A stretch of DNA of 64,000 bases, from assembly GCF_917563925.1 (NCBI RefSeq), contig NZ_CAKJTJ010000004.1, positions 183,343 to 247,342 of the forward strand, in the 5' to 3' direction. The position numbers and the translations under genes were made by a program. Positions within the stretch are counted from its first letter, which is position 1. Each line of letters begins with the position of its first letter. Below are positions 17,577 to 27,131 of this stretch, one piece after another. The stretch comes from Sutcliffiella rhizosphaerae. Lineage in GTDB: Bacteria; Bacillota; Bacilli; Bacillales; Bacillaceae_I. The notes under the pieces are model-generated. The model did not search any database and was not told where the DNA came from. It was given only the letters and a program-made list of their open reading frames with translations.

Positions 17577-19304
17577 TCACTTCTTAAACCACAAATCTTT
17601 ATACATCACCCTTCCATTATTCATAAGGGATACTCCTTGTATGGAAGAATGATAGATGTTCACCTGTTGAGCACGGTGGTAAAATAAGTGGATTAGCTTT
17701 CTGTTAATAATTGTTTCTTCGAGTTCAAGTAGAAGGCGGAGCTGCTTGCTACGATCCGATGTATTTTCCACCTTTTGAATGGTTTGATCAATCTTATGCT
17801 GGAGATTTTCTTCTGCTAAATTGTATATAAAAGCATGAGGTATTTGAAAAAATCTGACATAGGAAAGCACGTCGTCCTCACTGAAGGCAATTCCACCGAT
17901 AACCATATCGACTCTACTTAAAAATTCATCTTTAGCCAATTTGTCAATGGGAACAATTTCAGATCGGACGTTATATCCTTCTTTGATAAGTTTTTCTGCT
18001 ACCCATTTTAATTCTCTTTCCACATTAGCTCCTTTTCTAATTTCCGTTCCACAGATAACTAACGTGTTTGAAAGATTAATAGTTGTTATTCTCTCTTCTT
18101 TTTGTCTAATTACCGCACTTTTTTCCGGCATGAAGCTTGTAGCTTGGGCGTTATTTTCAACTCCAAGGTAAGATGTAAGCTCACCCGCGTCTAATATTTC
18201 CATGATAGACTGTCGCAGCTTTTCGTCTTTGAGCGGCCAATTTTTCCTTAAGTTAAAAGAAAGATATGTTGCACCTTTTTCTAGTTTACGTATGCTCGTT
18301 TCTATTTGTTTATCGTTATTATTTTTCCAAAAAGATAGCTGTGTTTGTTTTGGATACAATTCAGGCAGGTGGATAATCTCCACTCTGTTTAGAAAAGGAC
18401 GACCTTGAAAGTATTGTTCATGAGCCTCCAATACCATCATTGATTCATCATGGTGATGTAACTTAAACGGACCGGTTCCGATTGGTCTTTCACCAAGGTT
18501 TGTTTTACTATCCTCCGGGATGATGGCTGCTCGGATACTGCTTAAATAGTTTAGAAATAAGTAGTTGGCTTTTTTCAAGCGAAATTGAACCGAATAAGTA
18601 TTTACCTTCATCACAGCTTCTACCAATCCTTTTATCCACGCTGCCTTTTCTCCTTGTAGATGCAACAATCGTTCAAAGGTAAATACAACATCATCTGCAT
18701 CTAGTTTTTTACCGTGATGAAAGCAGACTCCTTTTCTCAAATAAAACGTCCACTTTAGCCCTGAATCATCAACCTCCCAAGCATAAGCAAGCTGTGGTTC
18801 AAACTCTCCCCCACTTGCATTAAATGTTACTAGAGTATTATATATTTGCTCTGCTATGTGAACATCATGTCGTGATACTAACTGATAAGGATCCAAGTTT
18901 TTCACAGCTTCATAGAAAGGATAGCGAAGTATATCCCTATTTTCTTTTGAATCATAACCTAGCTGTCCCTCTAGCGATTTTAAGAACTCCTCCCTCTTTC
19001 CATGTGATAATTGCTGCATAGGCTTTAAGGATTGCTTGTATTTCCCTTGCTGAAAAAGCTCTTGTGCCTTGATTAGTTCTATATCTTCCGTTTTCCATAG
19101 CAAAGTCAAAATAGATCGGTTTCCTCGACCTGGCCTAACCTCCCAAGTAATCCATCCTTTCTCTTTTAACTCTTTGATAATTTGCTTTGTGTACCGCTTG
19201 GAACAAAACAGTGTTGCCGAAAGCTCTTCCATCGTTGTTAAAATCGGTGTTTCTACTTTATTTATTTCATTTAATAGACGTATATAATGTTCTAGTAACT
19301 TCAA
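17577..19304 (-). CDS. SgrR-like regulator: HTH plus solute-binding domain
   Basis: 575 residues. Residues 1-115 resemble SgrR_N, a winged helix (TTMEELSATLFCSKRYTKQI, then LKEKGWITWEVRPGRGNRS). Residues ~125-460 are an SBP_bac_5 peptide-binding domain (LVTFNASGGEFEPQLAYAWE, GKKLDADDVVFTFERLL, IGTGPFKLHHHDESMM) with no signal peptide, so it acts in the cytoplasm as a ligand sensor. It is divergent from an MFS exporter 114 bases away, which it probably regulates. Such pairs are frequent in Bacillus. Confidence 0.9.
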   Translation of the reverse strand: MKLLEHYIRLLNEINKVETPILTTMEELSATLFCSKRYTKQIIKELKEKGWITWEVRPGRGNRSILTLLWKTEDIELIKAQELFQQGKYKQSLKPMQQLSHGKREEFLKSLEGQLGYDSKENRDILRYPFYEAVKNLDPYQLVSRHDVHIAEQIYNTLVTFNASGGEFEPQLAYAWEVDDSGLKWTFYLRKGVCFHHGKKLDADDVVFTFERLLHLQGEKAAWIKGLVEAVMKVNTYSVQFRLKKANYLFLNYLSSIRAAIIPEDSKTNLGERPIGTGPFKLHHHDESMMVLEAHEQYFQGRPFLNRVEIIHLPELYPKQTQLSFWKNNNDKQIETSIRKLEKGATYLSFNLRKNWPLKDEKLRQSIMEILDAGELTSYLGVENNAQATSFMPEKSAVIRQKEERITTINLSNTLVICGTEIRKGANVERELKWVAEKLIKEGYNVRSEIVPIDKLAKDEFLSRVDMVIGGIAFSEDDVLSYVRFFQIPHAFIYNLAEENLQHKIDQTIQKVENTSDRSKQLRLLLELEETIINRKLIHLFYHRAQQVNIYHSSIQGVSLMNNGRVMYKDLWFKK

Positions 19305-19418
19305 TCCGACACTCCCCCTAAAAAAGGTGCTCTATCTTCTATTTAAATCGTACACTTTTTATTCCCCTTTTTACCAGATAAACTTATATTTGTTGATTTA
19401 CGGAAGGATGGGATATTA

Positions 19419-20648
19419 ATGGGGGAAAGGAAATTAGCTCCAACCTTTCAGGAGCCAAGCTTATGGAAAAACAAGCACTTTATGTTCCTATGGATTGGAA
19501 AAGTCATATCAAACTTCGGCTTTCAAATTTATGTGATCGCCTTGCCGCTCCTAATCTATGAATTATCAAAATCGGCACTTGCAATGAGCATGATGCGTGC
19601 CGTTGATTTTCTGCCTAATATTTTCATAGGAATGCTTGCTGGAGTGATGGTAGACCGTTTTAATAGAAAAAGGATTATGAAGTATGCCGTCATTATGCAA
19701 ATTATTGCGCTATCTGCTGTTGTTTTACTCATTTTCTCAAATGAAATTGCTGTATGGCATCTCTATATTTTTGGATTTATTTTGTCCACTTCAGGCTATG
19801 CGTTTGGTAATTCGCAGCATTCTTCCATTCCTCAGTTGGTGTCCAAGGAGCAATTAACGGCAGCAAATGCAAAATTAACCTTTGTAGACACTTTTGTGTC
19901 AATGATAGGACCAGGAGTAGCTGGAATTATCATCGCTTTTTATTCATTTGGAATTAGCTTTTCATTCTACTTAATTTGTCTCGTTGTATTACTAGTACTT
20001 ATATTATTTATACAAGTCCCACCAGTACAACGGAAACAAGAAAAGCAGACTTCTGTGTGGGAAGATATGAAAGAAGGTATTCAAGAATTATTCGGGAACA
20101 AAACACTACTTACACCTACTGTCATTACAATTTTCTCCAATCTTTCTGCAAGTCTTGTAGTAGGTGTTTTAATCTTTTACGCTGCTGATATTCTCAATGC
20201 TTCAGAAAAAGAAATTGGATTTATGTTCAGCTTTGGAGCAGTAGGAGGATTAATTGGAACCCTAGTCATTACCAGACTAAGAAAAAAGATGGGTCGGGGC
20301 AGAATCTATGCATGGTGTCTATTGATTGAAATCATTAGTCTGATGGTCCTTATTTTTGCAAACACATGGTGGTTAATTGGATTATCCTTATTAATTCGAA
20401 GCTTTTCTGTTATCATGTCAAATGTTGTCTACTTTACCATTCGCCAGGAATTTACGCCGAACCATTTGCTAGGAAGGGTATCGGGCACATCTTCCATGCT
20501 AATGAAGTTAGCGTTACCTCTTGGACTATTCATTGCAGGATTATGGGCGGAATTTTTGCCGATTCCACTCCTGTTCATTTTTTCTACTCTAATTATGACT
20601 GTGTTGTATATCGTTATTAAGAGAAGTGCATTCTTTTTGGTGGAATAA
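19419..20648 (+). CDS. MFS transporter, 12-span drug-exporter type
   Basis: 409 residues with twelve hydrophobic spans. The loop-2 motif GVMVDRFNRKRIMKYA (DRxxRR type) and the large central charged loop (RKQEKQTSVWEDMKEGIQEL) fit the MFS_3/enterobactin-exporter-like group. ATG at 19419 follows GGAAGGATGGG. It is divergent from the SgrR-like regulator and ends at a strong terminator, so it is a single-gene unit. The substrate is unknown. Confidence 0.92.
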   Translation: MGERKLAPTFQEPSLWKNKHFMFLWIGKVISNFGFQIYVIALPLLIYELSKSALAMSMMRAVDFLPNIFIGMLAGVMVDRFNRKRIMKYAVIMQIIALSAVVLLIFSNEIAVWHLYIFGFILSTSGYAFGNSQHSSIPQLVSKEQLTAANAKLTFVDTFVSMIGPGVAGIIIAFYSFGISFSFYLICLVVLLVLILFIQVPPVQRKQEKQTSVWEDMKEGIQELFGNKTLLTPTVITIFSNLSASLVVGVLIFYAADILNASEKEIGFMFSFGAVGGLIGTLVITRLRKKMGRGRIYAWCLLIEIISLMVLIFANTWWLIGLSLLIRSFSVIMSNVVYFTIRQEFTPNHLLGRVSGTSSMLMKLALPLGLFIAGLWAEFLPIPLLFIFSTLIMTVLYIVIKRSAFFLVE

Positions 20649-20661
20649 GCTGTAATTGGGA

Positions 20662-20710
20662 AAAACCGAACTCATTCAATTTTAATGTAGAATGAGTTCG
20701 GTTTTATTTT
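20662..20710 (+). terminator. Strong terminator after MFS gene
   Basis: A perfect 16-bp stem (20662-20677 with 20690-20705; arms AAAACCGAACTCATTC) followed by ATTTT. The terminator near 63862 uses the same AAAACCGAAC outer stem. Confidence 0.92.
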
Positions 20711-20727
20711 ATATCTTTACATAAGAA

Positions 20728-20748
20728 TATATCGTATAATAAGATATA
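20728..20748. promoter_or_regulatory. Palindrome overlapping a -10 box, likely MarR operator
   Basis: TATATC (20728-20733) and GATATA (20743-20748) flank a TATAAT (20735-20740). It lies 20 bases before the MarR-family ATG and its ribosome site AAAGGGGG. Autorepression is the usual arrangement for this family. Confidence 0.5.
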
Positions 20749-20768
20749 TATATAAAGGGGGCATCTTT

Positions 20769-21188
20769 ATGTTTTTTAATACCACCATTAATAGTCTAAA
20801 TGAAAATTGGACAAACATTTATTATTTACTTCATCACGTATATGAAGAAATATCGCATCAAGCTATTCGATTATTACAGCACATAGAAAAGAATAGAGAA
20901 ACCACTATAGGAGATTTAGCAAAATACTTAGGTGTAACTCATAATACTGCTTCTGAACATATTAAGAGACTCATTACAAAGGGATTTGTTTCAAAAAAGA
21001 GAAGTGTTGTAGATGAGAGAAAAGTTTGTGTTATTTTGACGGAAAGAGGTAGCGAAATACTGTACAGAAATACACGATTAGATGATGAAAAACTAAATAA
21101 AGTTTTAGAGGGCCTGACGAAAAAAGATATTGAATTGATTGAAAAAGCATTTTCTCTTCTTAGTAGGGAAGCAAAAAAATGTTTTTAA
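20769..21188 (+). CDS. MarR family transcriptional regulator
   Basis: 139 residues with a winged helix of MarR type: GDLAKYLGVTHNTASEHIKR (~58-77) as recognition helix region, then the wing KKRSVVDERKVCVILTERG. The ATG follows AAAGGGGGCATCTTT. The last codons overlap the start of a DUF3147 membrane protein by 10 bases, so the two are translationally coupled and the membrane protein is the likely target or partner. Confidence 0.92.
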   Translation: MFFNTTINSLNENWTNIYYLLHHVYEEISHQAIRLLQHIEKNRETTIGDLAKYLGVTHNTASEHIKRLITKGFVSKKRSVVDERKVCVILTERGSEILYRNTRLDDEKLNKVLEGLTKKDIELIEKAFSLLSREAKKCF

Positions 21189-21526
21189 TTACAAAAATTT
21201 TTGTCTCAGCAGTCATCATTGGCATAGTTACAGAAGTTGCAAGAGTATTCCCGAAGTATGGTGGGATTATTGCAGCTTTACCCTTAGTTAGCTTACTAAG
21301 TTTATTTTGGCTATATTTACAGGGAGAGCAAACCGTTACACTAAATAAATTTGCTATGGGAGTATTATGGGGGTTTCCTGCAACTGCTGTACTACTAATT
21401 ATCGTAGTATTTTCACTCAAAGCATCCCTATCGCTATTTATATCAATTGGATTAGGGGCTGGTGGATGGTTTGTTTTTTTAGCTTTTCAAGATTATCTGG
21501 TTAAGAAGGTGGGGCATTTTTTCTAA
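21179..21526 (+). CDS. DUF3147 family membrane protein
   Basis: 115 residues, four hydrophobic spans. The N-terminal KIFVSAVIIGIVTEVARVFP and KYGGIIAALPLVSLLSLFWL match the DUF3147 pattern. Its ribosome site (GTAGGGAAG) lies inside the marR gene. No biochemical role is known for the family; co-transcription with a MarR regulator suggests a stress or efflux function. Confidence 0.8.
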   Translation: MFLITKIFVSAVIIGIVTEVARVFPKYGGIIAALPLVSLLSLFWLYLQGEQTVTLNKFAMGVLWGFPATAVLLIIVVFSLKASLSLFISIGLGAGGWFVFLAFQDYLVKKVGHFF

Positions 21527-21669
21527 ATTTCACTTTTGAATTAGTGGTCTTTACATTTATAGCTTTAGTAGAGAGAGCCACTGAGTGAATTCTTTTAGTT
21601 ACTATAATTACTCTTATTAATTAATCACCTAACACAACATTAATAGGAGCCATATAAATTGGCTCCCCA

Positions 21670-22893
21670 CTAAACCTTTACTATCTCCCGTTCAACCAAA
21701 GGAATGCGTTTCCGAGAGAAAATGACCACATAAGTTGATGCGATCACGAGCAGACCCGTCATTATGGAAAAACACAATAAAATCTGCCCAATTGATACTA
21801 AACCAGTGAATAAAGCCAGTAACACAATACGCAACAAAAGCCCGACTGCTCTCAATAATCCATCAACCCTGCCTATAATTTCATTTGGAATGCGGTCCAT
21901 CATAAAGGCATTCCTAGCAACCCTTGCACCACTATTCCCGATAGCGATGAATAGCATCATAGATAGATAGCCTGGGATGGGCATGTACACTATAAAGGCA
22001 ATAGCCATCGTATATAGAATCATGGACGATGCAATCAGCTTCTCATCCCCGAATTTCCTAGCAGCAAACGGAACGATAATCCCTGCCAGCACAGCTCCCA
22101 ACCCATACACCATCCCCTGAATTCCGTAGATATTCCCTTCTACCTTCAACACATCTGCCAGATATACCGGAAATAGATAGTTTGAAAGCATTACCGAAAT
22201 AAACGGCAGAGACGATGCTATCAGAAGCAAAAACATACCTGGATTTCTCTTTATAAAACTCATAGTTACAGATGAAGAGGCACTTACCTTCCTTTCGTCG
22301 GTTTTGACTACTTGGTTTCTAACATATGGAACTTTCACAAAAAAGTAAATGGCAAGTGCATACGTACCTACATCCAAAACCAAAATGTAATGGAGATCCC
22401 ATTTTAATAGAAGAATACTGGCAATCGCTCCAGCAATCATACTTGAAAGTTGGCCCTGAACCTCCATTAAACCGTTCAAAACCTTAAATTGATTTTTGCA
22501 AAACAACTCCTGATTCAAGGCAAACATCGTTGGATAGAAAATGGTGTAATAGAGGCTGCCAATCATATAAATCATAATGTAATGCCATAGCTCGTAATCC
22601 ATACCAATGAAACCGACAGCAGAAAATAGAACCAAAGCGATGAGGCTGACAATCTTACTGTTCACCATCATTCTCTTTCGGGAAACTTTATCAATTAAAT
22701 ACCCTAAGAAGGGGGTAAGAATAAAATTAATGATGGTCATGCAAATTGCTACATAGCCAAACACTTCATTCCCATTCTCGCTTGTTACCAATAGCCACGG
22801 AATCGCTATCATGGTAATCCCGCTCCCAATAGAAGATGCCACATTAGCCATAATAATATAGCGAAATCTTATATCCTTATATAAACTTTTCAT
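21670..22893 (-). CDS. MFS transporter, second copy of the exporter type
   Basis: 407 residues from ATG 22893 (behind GGAGAGGGAGTAC; longer in-frame starts lack a ribosome site). Twelve spans, with LGYLIDKVSRKRMMVNSKIV as the loop-2 motif and a central loop KTDERKVSAS. Same MFS_3-like architecture as the protein at 19419 but clearly diverged. Single gene; a short GGAGCC hairpin lies after it at 21641-21665 without a T tract. Confidence 0.9.
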   Translation of the reverse strand: MKSLYKDIRFRYIIMANVASSIGSGITMIAIPWLLVTSENGNEVFGYVAICMTIINFILTPFLGYLIDKVSRKRMMVNSKIVSLIALVLFSAVGFIGMDYELWHYIMIYMIGSLYYTIFYPTMFALNQELFCKNQFKVLNGLMEVQGQLSSMIAGAIASILLLKWDLHYILVLDVGTYALAIYFFVKVPYVRNQVVKTDERKVSASSSVTMSFIKRNPGMFLLLIASSLPFISVMLSNYLFPVYLADVLKVEGNIYGIQGMVYGLGAVLAGIIVPFAARKFGDEKLIASSMILYTMAIAFIVYMPIPGYLSMMLFIAIGNSGARVARNAFMMDRIPNEIIGRVDGLLRAVGLLLRIVLLALFTGLVSIGQILLCFSIMTGLLVIASTYVVIFSRKRIPLVEREIVKV

Positions 22894-23363
22894 TGGTGTA
22901 CTCCCTCTCCACACTTGATACATTTATCATAAGTGTTAAAGAGAAACGCTACATTCTTCGAATGGTGGAAGTTTAAATACTACTTTGTGTCCAATAAAAT
23001 ATTAGATTTTTGCGACTAAAGATGTATATGTTTGCGAATTATACTAACAAACTAAATACCCCTCGTAAATTACCACAATATTAAAACCCAAAAAAAGTAA
23101 TATTTCATTTAAATCTTATTGAATTGTTCAAAAAAAATAAATAAATTGGATTTTATTGAAAATTAATGGAACTTTTTACTACTATATTGCGTCTATATAT
23201 GGGGTGCATTGTCATTACTAGGCGAAAGTAAAAGAAAAAACTCGAAGTTGCTATTAAACTACTTGTTTTTAGTCCTTTGTCCTGAACATATAAAAAAGGT
23301 ACAAGGGGATTTACTGTAACTAAAGTGAACTGCTGTGTCCTAACTATTATAGGGGGTATGTAC
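22894..23363. other. 470-base AT-rich gap, nothing assigned
   Basis: Divergent promoters for the MFS gene and the FtsX-like permease must lie here, but no convincing -35/-10 pair, hairpin or reading frame stands out. The ribosome site AGGGGGT at 23351-23357 belongs to the gene that follows. Confidence 0.5.
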
Positions 23364-24824
23364 ATGAATTTTGTCAAAAGGGGATTGCTTAGCATTACAA
23401 GAAACAAAGGTAAGTCCATTATTTTATTGTTGGTTATTTTTGTGTTAGGCAACTTAATTTCTGGAGCAATTTCCATTCAACAAGCAACGGGGAATGTAGA
23501 AACCAGTATTAAAGAAAAATTAGGAACAGCAGCAACGGTCGAACTGGATTATGATGCGATGAATGAAATACCCGATGACCAGTGGGGAGAGTATGAGATT
23601 GAGAATCTGAAACTTGACCTGATTAAAACAATTGGCGGGCTATCCTATGTAAAATACTATGACTTTAATTCCAATGCTTATTTAGGTTCAAAAACACTTC
23701 AACCTTACAGAGGCGATCATGAGGAGAATTTTGAAACAGACCCAGATTACTTTAGTATGGAATTCATGGTAAAAGGAATTAACTATGCACCAGTTCTTGA
23801 TTTTGAGGAACAGAAGTCAAAATTAGTTGATGGACGTGTTTTTACAAATGAAGAAGTAGAAAACGGTTCAGCAGTAGCCATTATTTCCAAAAAATTAGCA
23901 GAAAGAAACAGTCTTCAAATTGGTGATACTTTTGCATTAAATAATCAAATTTACCTTCCAGAAGACGATAAGCCAAGAGTTACAAATGATTTAGTTTTGG
24001 AAATAATAGGATTTTTCGAGCCACAGTCAGTGAAAAAAGAAGAAGGATCCAACAAAGATAGAGGCATGTTTGATTGGATGGATATGGAACTTCAAAATTC
24101 TATGTATGTACCAAATGAAGTAGTAATAAAAGAAAATAGATATCATATGGAAGAATATGCAAAGAATGATCCGGAATTTGCTGCAATGATGGAAAATGAA
24201 GAAGCTTTTGATTACTACACTCCTATTTTCGTATTAAACAAGCCAGAAGATAGTGCGCCATTCGAAGAAGAAGTAACGCCATTGCTTCCAAACCTTTATA
24301 TAGTCAAAAAAGCAAGTGATCAATACGAAACGATTGCTGCGCCAATTCAATCCATGTCAAAATTATCTAACTATGTATTAATTGCAGCAGTTATCACAAC
24401 CATTTTAATTATCGGTCTTGTCGTTCTTCTGTTCTTACGTGATCGTAAAAGAGAATTAGGCATTTACTTATCGTTAGGTGAACGTCGTGGGCGCCTAGTT
24501 GGACAAATCTTATTAGAAGTGATGATTATCTCTCTTATTGGGATCACCTTGTCCTTATTCACTGGAAATTATTTAGCCCAGGGAGTATCGGATACGATGA
24601 TCAACGCGGAAAAAGGTCAAAACAATGACGATTACTACATGAATCCAATTTCAGGTATTCATTCGAATTTAACTACAGATGACGTAATCGCATCGTACCA
24701 AGTATCACTAGATGCATCTTTCATCTTCTTATTTTATGGTGTAGGAATAACTACCATTCTATTATCAACCATCCTACCACTTATTTATATCATTCGATTG
24801 AATCCTAGAAAAATAATGATGTAA
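23364..24824 (+). CDS. FtsX/MacB-like ABC permease
   Basis: 486 residues. One span near the N-terminus (after RGLLSITRNKGKSIILL), a large extracytoplasmic region (~40-325), and three C-terminal spans, with LGIYLSLGERRGRLVGQILLE as the cytoplasmic loop. This is the type VII (mechanotransmission) layout. ATG 23364 is preferred because AGGGGGT lies 7 bases before it; ATG 23358 touches that site. The ATPase and a PASTA membrane protein follow, forming a three-gene unit. Confidence 0.88.
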   Translation: MNFVKRGLLSITRNKGKSIILLLVIFVLGNLISGAISIQQATGNVETSIKEKLGTAATVELDYDAMNEIPDDQWGEYEIENLKLDLIKTIGGLSYVKYYDFNSNAYLGSKTLQPYRGDHEENFETDPDYFSMEFMVKGINYAPVLDFEEQKSKLVDGRVFTNEEVENGSAVAIISKKLAERNSLQIGDTFALNNQIYLPEDDKPRVTNDLVLEIIGFFEPQSVKKEEGSNKDRGMFDWMDMELQNSMYVPNEVVIKENRYHMEEYAKNDPEFAAMMENEEAFDYYTPIFVLNKPEDSAPFEEEVTPLLPNLYIVKKASDQYETIAAPIQSMSKLSNYVLIAAVITTILIIGLVVLLFLRDRKRELGIYLSLGERRGRLVGQILLEVMIISLIGITLSLFTGNYLAQGVSDTMINAEKGQNNDDYYMNPISGIHSNLTTDDVIASYQVSLDASFIFLFYGVGITTILLSTILPLIYIIRLNPRKIMM

Positions 24825-24926
24825 AAGAACAGGGCTGTTATTAATAGATACCCGAATGCAATGAAAGTTAAACATAAGATAATTTTAATTTTATCTTGAT
24901 CCTAACAACCTGAAAGGTGATGAAAT

Positions 24927-25598
24927 ATGATATTAGAAGTGAAAGATTTGAATTATTACTACCAAGATGGTGAAAATCGCCGTTTTATTTTAAAAGATAC
25001 AAACATCTCCTTTGAAAAAGGAAAGTATTATGCCATTTTAGGTCAATCCGGTTCAGGAAAAAGTACTTTTCTATCACTGATTAGTGCCTTGGATACGCCA
25101 CAAAATGGATCTATATTATTTAATGGACAAGACATTAAAGGTATTGGTTACGATCATTATCGACGTAATAACGTGGGGATTATTTTTCAAAATTATAATC
25201 TAATTCCTACCTTTACAGCAGTAGAAAACGTATTAATACCAATGTCCATTACAGAAAATCCATTACCTGATGATAAATTGAATGTTGCATATAACTTACT
25301 AGATTATATCGGCATTGGTAAGAGTAAGGCGGATCGCAGGGTTAACCAACTGTCTGGAGGAGAACAGCAGCGTGTTGCCATCGCTAGATCACTAGCAACA
25401 AATGTAGAATTGATTCTTGCAGATGAACCTACAGGAAATCTAGACGAGGATATGGAACAAGAAATCATTGCTATTTTCAAAAAGCTAGCACACGAACATC
25501 AAAAATGCGTCATAGTGGTAACCCATTCCCAAGAAGTTGCTCAGCAGTCTGACCAAATCTTTCAACTAAAAAAGGGTGTATTGACTCCATATGAGTGA
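24927..25598 (+). CDS. ABC ATPase of the LolD/MacB type
   Basis: 223 residues: Walker [12 protein letters not shown]-loop QNYNLIPTF, signature [16 protein letters not shown], Walker [14 protein letters not shown]-loop VVTHSQ. The ADEPTGNLD form is typical of ATPases that pair with FtsX-like permeases, here encoded 102 bases upstream. The next gene overlaps by 8 bases. These systems transmit force across the membrane or release substrates; the target is unknown. Confidence 0.93.
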   Translation: MILEVKDLNYYYQDGENRRFILKDTNISFEKGKYYAILGQSGSGKSTFLSLISALDTPQNGSILFNGQDIKGIGYDHYRRNNVGIIFQNYNLIPTFTAVENVLIPMSITENPLPDDKLNVAYNLLDYIGIGKSKADRRVNQLSGGEQQRVAIARSLATNVELILADEPTGNLDEDMEQEIIAIFKKLAHEHQKCVIVVTHSQEVAQQSDQIFQLKKGVLTPYE

Positions 25599-27018
25599 TT
25601 TTTTATCCAAGTTTAATAAAGATAATTACGATAAGTTGGAAAACGAGCAAAACAGTACTAGGGAAAATATGGAGCAAAAAAAGGAAGAAAAACAAGAAGA
25701 AGCAAAAGTAGAGACACCTTCTTCCACTATTAGTAGCTCTGATAGCAAAACTACTGACAGTACCCTTTCTACTAATAGGGTAGAGAGAAATGTTGACAAT
25801 TATGGAATAGACGAAGACGTAGAAGTGGATCCAGATTATAAGAATAAAAAGCGTCGTAAGCAAATGATGATTGCTGCTGGATCCGCTATTGCTCTTATAC
25901 TGATCTTTTTCATTTACTATCAATTAGTACATGTCAAAATGGAAGACTTTGTGGACAAGCCTGTTTCCGAAGCACGTACATGGGTAGCGGAAAACGGTCT
26001 AGAAATGGAATTAACCCAGGAATTTAGTAATGAGTACGGAGAAAACCAAATTATTTCTCAAAGTGTTCCTGCAAAAGATAAGGTCCGCAAAGGAAAAACA
26101 GTCCAATTTGTAAGTAGTAAAGGTGCAGACCCTGATGATATTATTCCCCTCCCTGATTTTTCCCTGCTAAATCAAGGTGAGATTGAAAATTGGATTGAAG
26201 AAAATCATGCGAAAAATCTCAAAGTTGTCTACGAATTCAGTGATAAAATCGATAATGGGGAATTCATCCGAATGGAAATAAGAGACAGTAACATTAAAGC
26301 AGAGGAATATAAAAGGAAAGATAGCGCTGCTGTGTATCTGTCCAAAGGGAAAGAAGTCTTTGAGAAAAATATAGCTGTTCCAGACTTTACTAACAAAACG
26401 AAAGATGAAGTGGAACAATGGGCTAAAACAAACATGATTGAGATGGAATATGAAGAAGAGGATTCCAACACTATAGAAGCTAATTTAATAATAAGTCAAA
26501 GTATAAAAGCTGACGAAAAAATTGCTAAAATGGATCAAATGAAGGTGAAGGTCTCTTTAGGAAAAGCAACAATCATCCCAAATTTCTCAGAACTCACACC
26601 AGATGAAGCGAGTGAACAATCCGGATTTTTATTGTCGGTAAAACAAAGATTCCACGCCGATGTCTCTTATGGAAAGCTCATCTCTCAGTCCATTGAAGCA
26701 GGCACGAAACTAACCAATCAAGAGGATACAGCTGTCACTGTTGTATATTCGCTAGGTCGACCATATTTAAGGGATTACCGCGGTCAACTTGATGGAGATT
26801 TACCTCGTCTATTTTATGAAGACTATCACTCAAAGGGAGCAAATGTTAATTACATTGTAAAATATGTCGACTCCCCAGAAATAAAAGGTACAGTTGTCGA
26901 TATGAGTGCATTCAATCAATTTATTGCTATGACCTACACAGTTGAAGTACATGTCAGTAATAATGTTTATACTTCCCCCGCACCAGTGGAAAATGGGGAA
27001 GGGAAAGAACTAGATTAA
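25591..27018 (+). CDS. Membrane-anchored multi-PASTA protein without kinase domain
   Basis: 475 residues. A disordered charged cytoplasmic N-terminus (~1-88), basic KNKKRRKQ stop, one span (~91-112), then about four PASTA-like repeats. Their recurring pattern is a P-D-F start and an ISQSV/IPA-type end: FVDKPVSEARTWVAENGL...ISQSVPA, VPDFTNKTKDEVEQWAK...ISQSI, IPNFSELTPDEA...ISQSIEAG. A last domain of ~80 residues follows. PASTA domains bind muropeptides or lipid II in PrkC-type kinases; here there is no kinase, and the protein is coupled to an FtsX-type transporter. Confidence 0.88.
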   Translation: MSDFLSKFNKDNYDKLENEQNSTRENMEQKKEEKQEEAKVETPSSTISSSDSKTTDSTLSTNRVERNVDNYGIDEDVEVDPDYKNKKRRKQMMIAAGSAIALILIFFIYYQLVHVKMEDFVDKPVSEARTWVAENGLEMELTQEFSNEYGENQIISQSVPAKDKVRKGKTVQFVSSKGADPDDIIPLPDFSLLNQGEIENWIEENHAKNLKVVYEFSDKIDNGEFIRMEIRDSNIKAEEYKRKDSAAVYLSKGKEVFEKNIAVPDFTNKTKDEVEQWAKTNMIEMEYEEEDSNTIEANLIISQSIKADEKIAKMDQMKVKVSLGKATIIPNFSELTPDEASEQSGFLLSVKQRFHADVSYGKLISQSIEAGTKLTNQEDTAVTVVYSLGRPYLRDYRGQLDGDLPRLFYEDYHSKGANVNYIVKYVDSPEIKGTVVDMSAFNQFIAMTYTVEVHVSNNVYTSPAPVENGEGKELD

Positions 27019-27036
27019 GAGAATTCTATCATAAGT

Positions 27037-27069
27037 AGGCGCTTCCCTAAATCGGGAAGCGCCTTATTG
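27037..27069 (+). terminator. Terminator after the PASTA operon
   Basis: AGGCGCTTCCC (27037-27047) and GGGAAGCGCCT (27054-27064) form a perfect 11-bp stem followed by TATTG; a T tract is poor. Confidence 0.75.
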
Positions 27070-27131
27070 ATTGGAAAACAAAGTGTGAATCTAAGGTCGC
27101 ATTCTTGAAAAGAAAAAAATTCGAGGATCTA

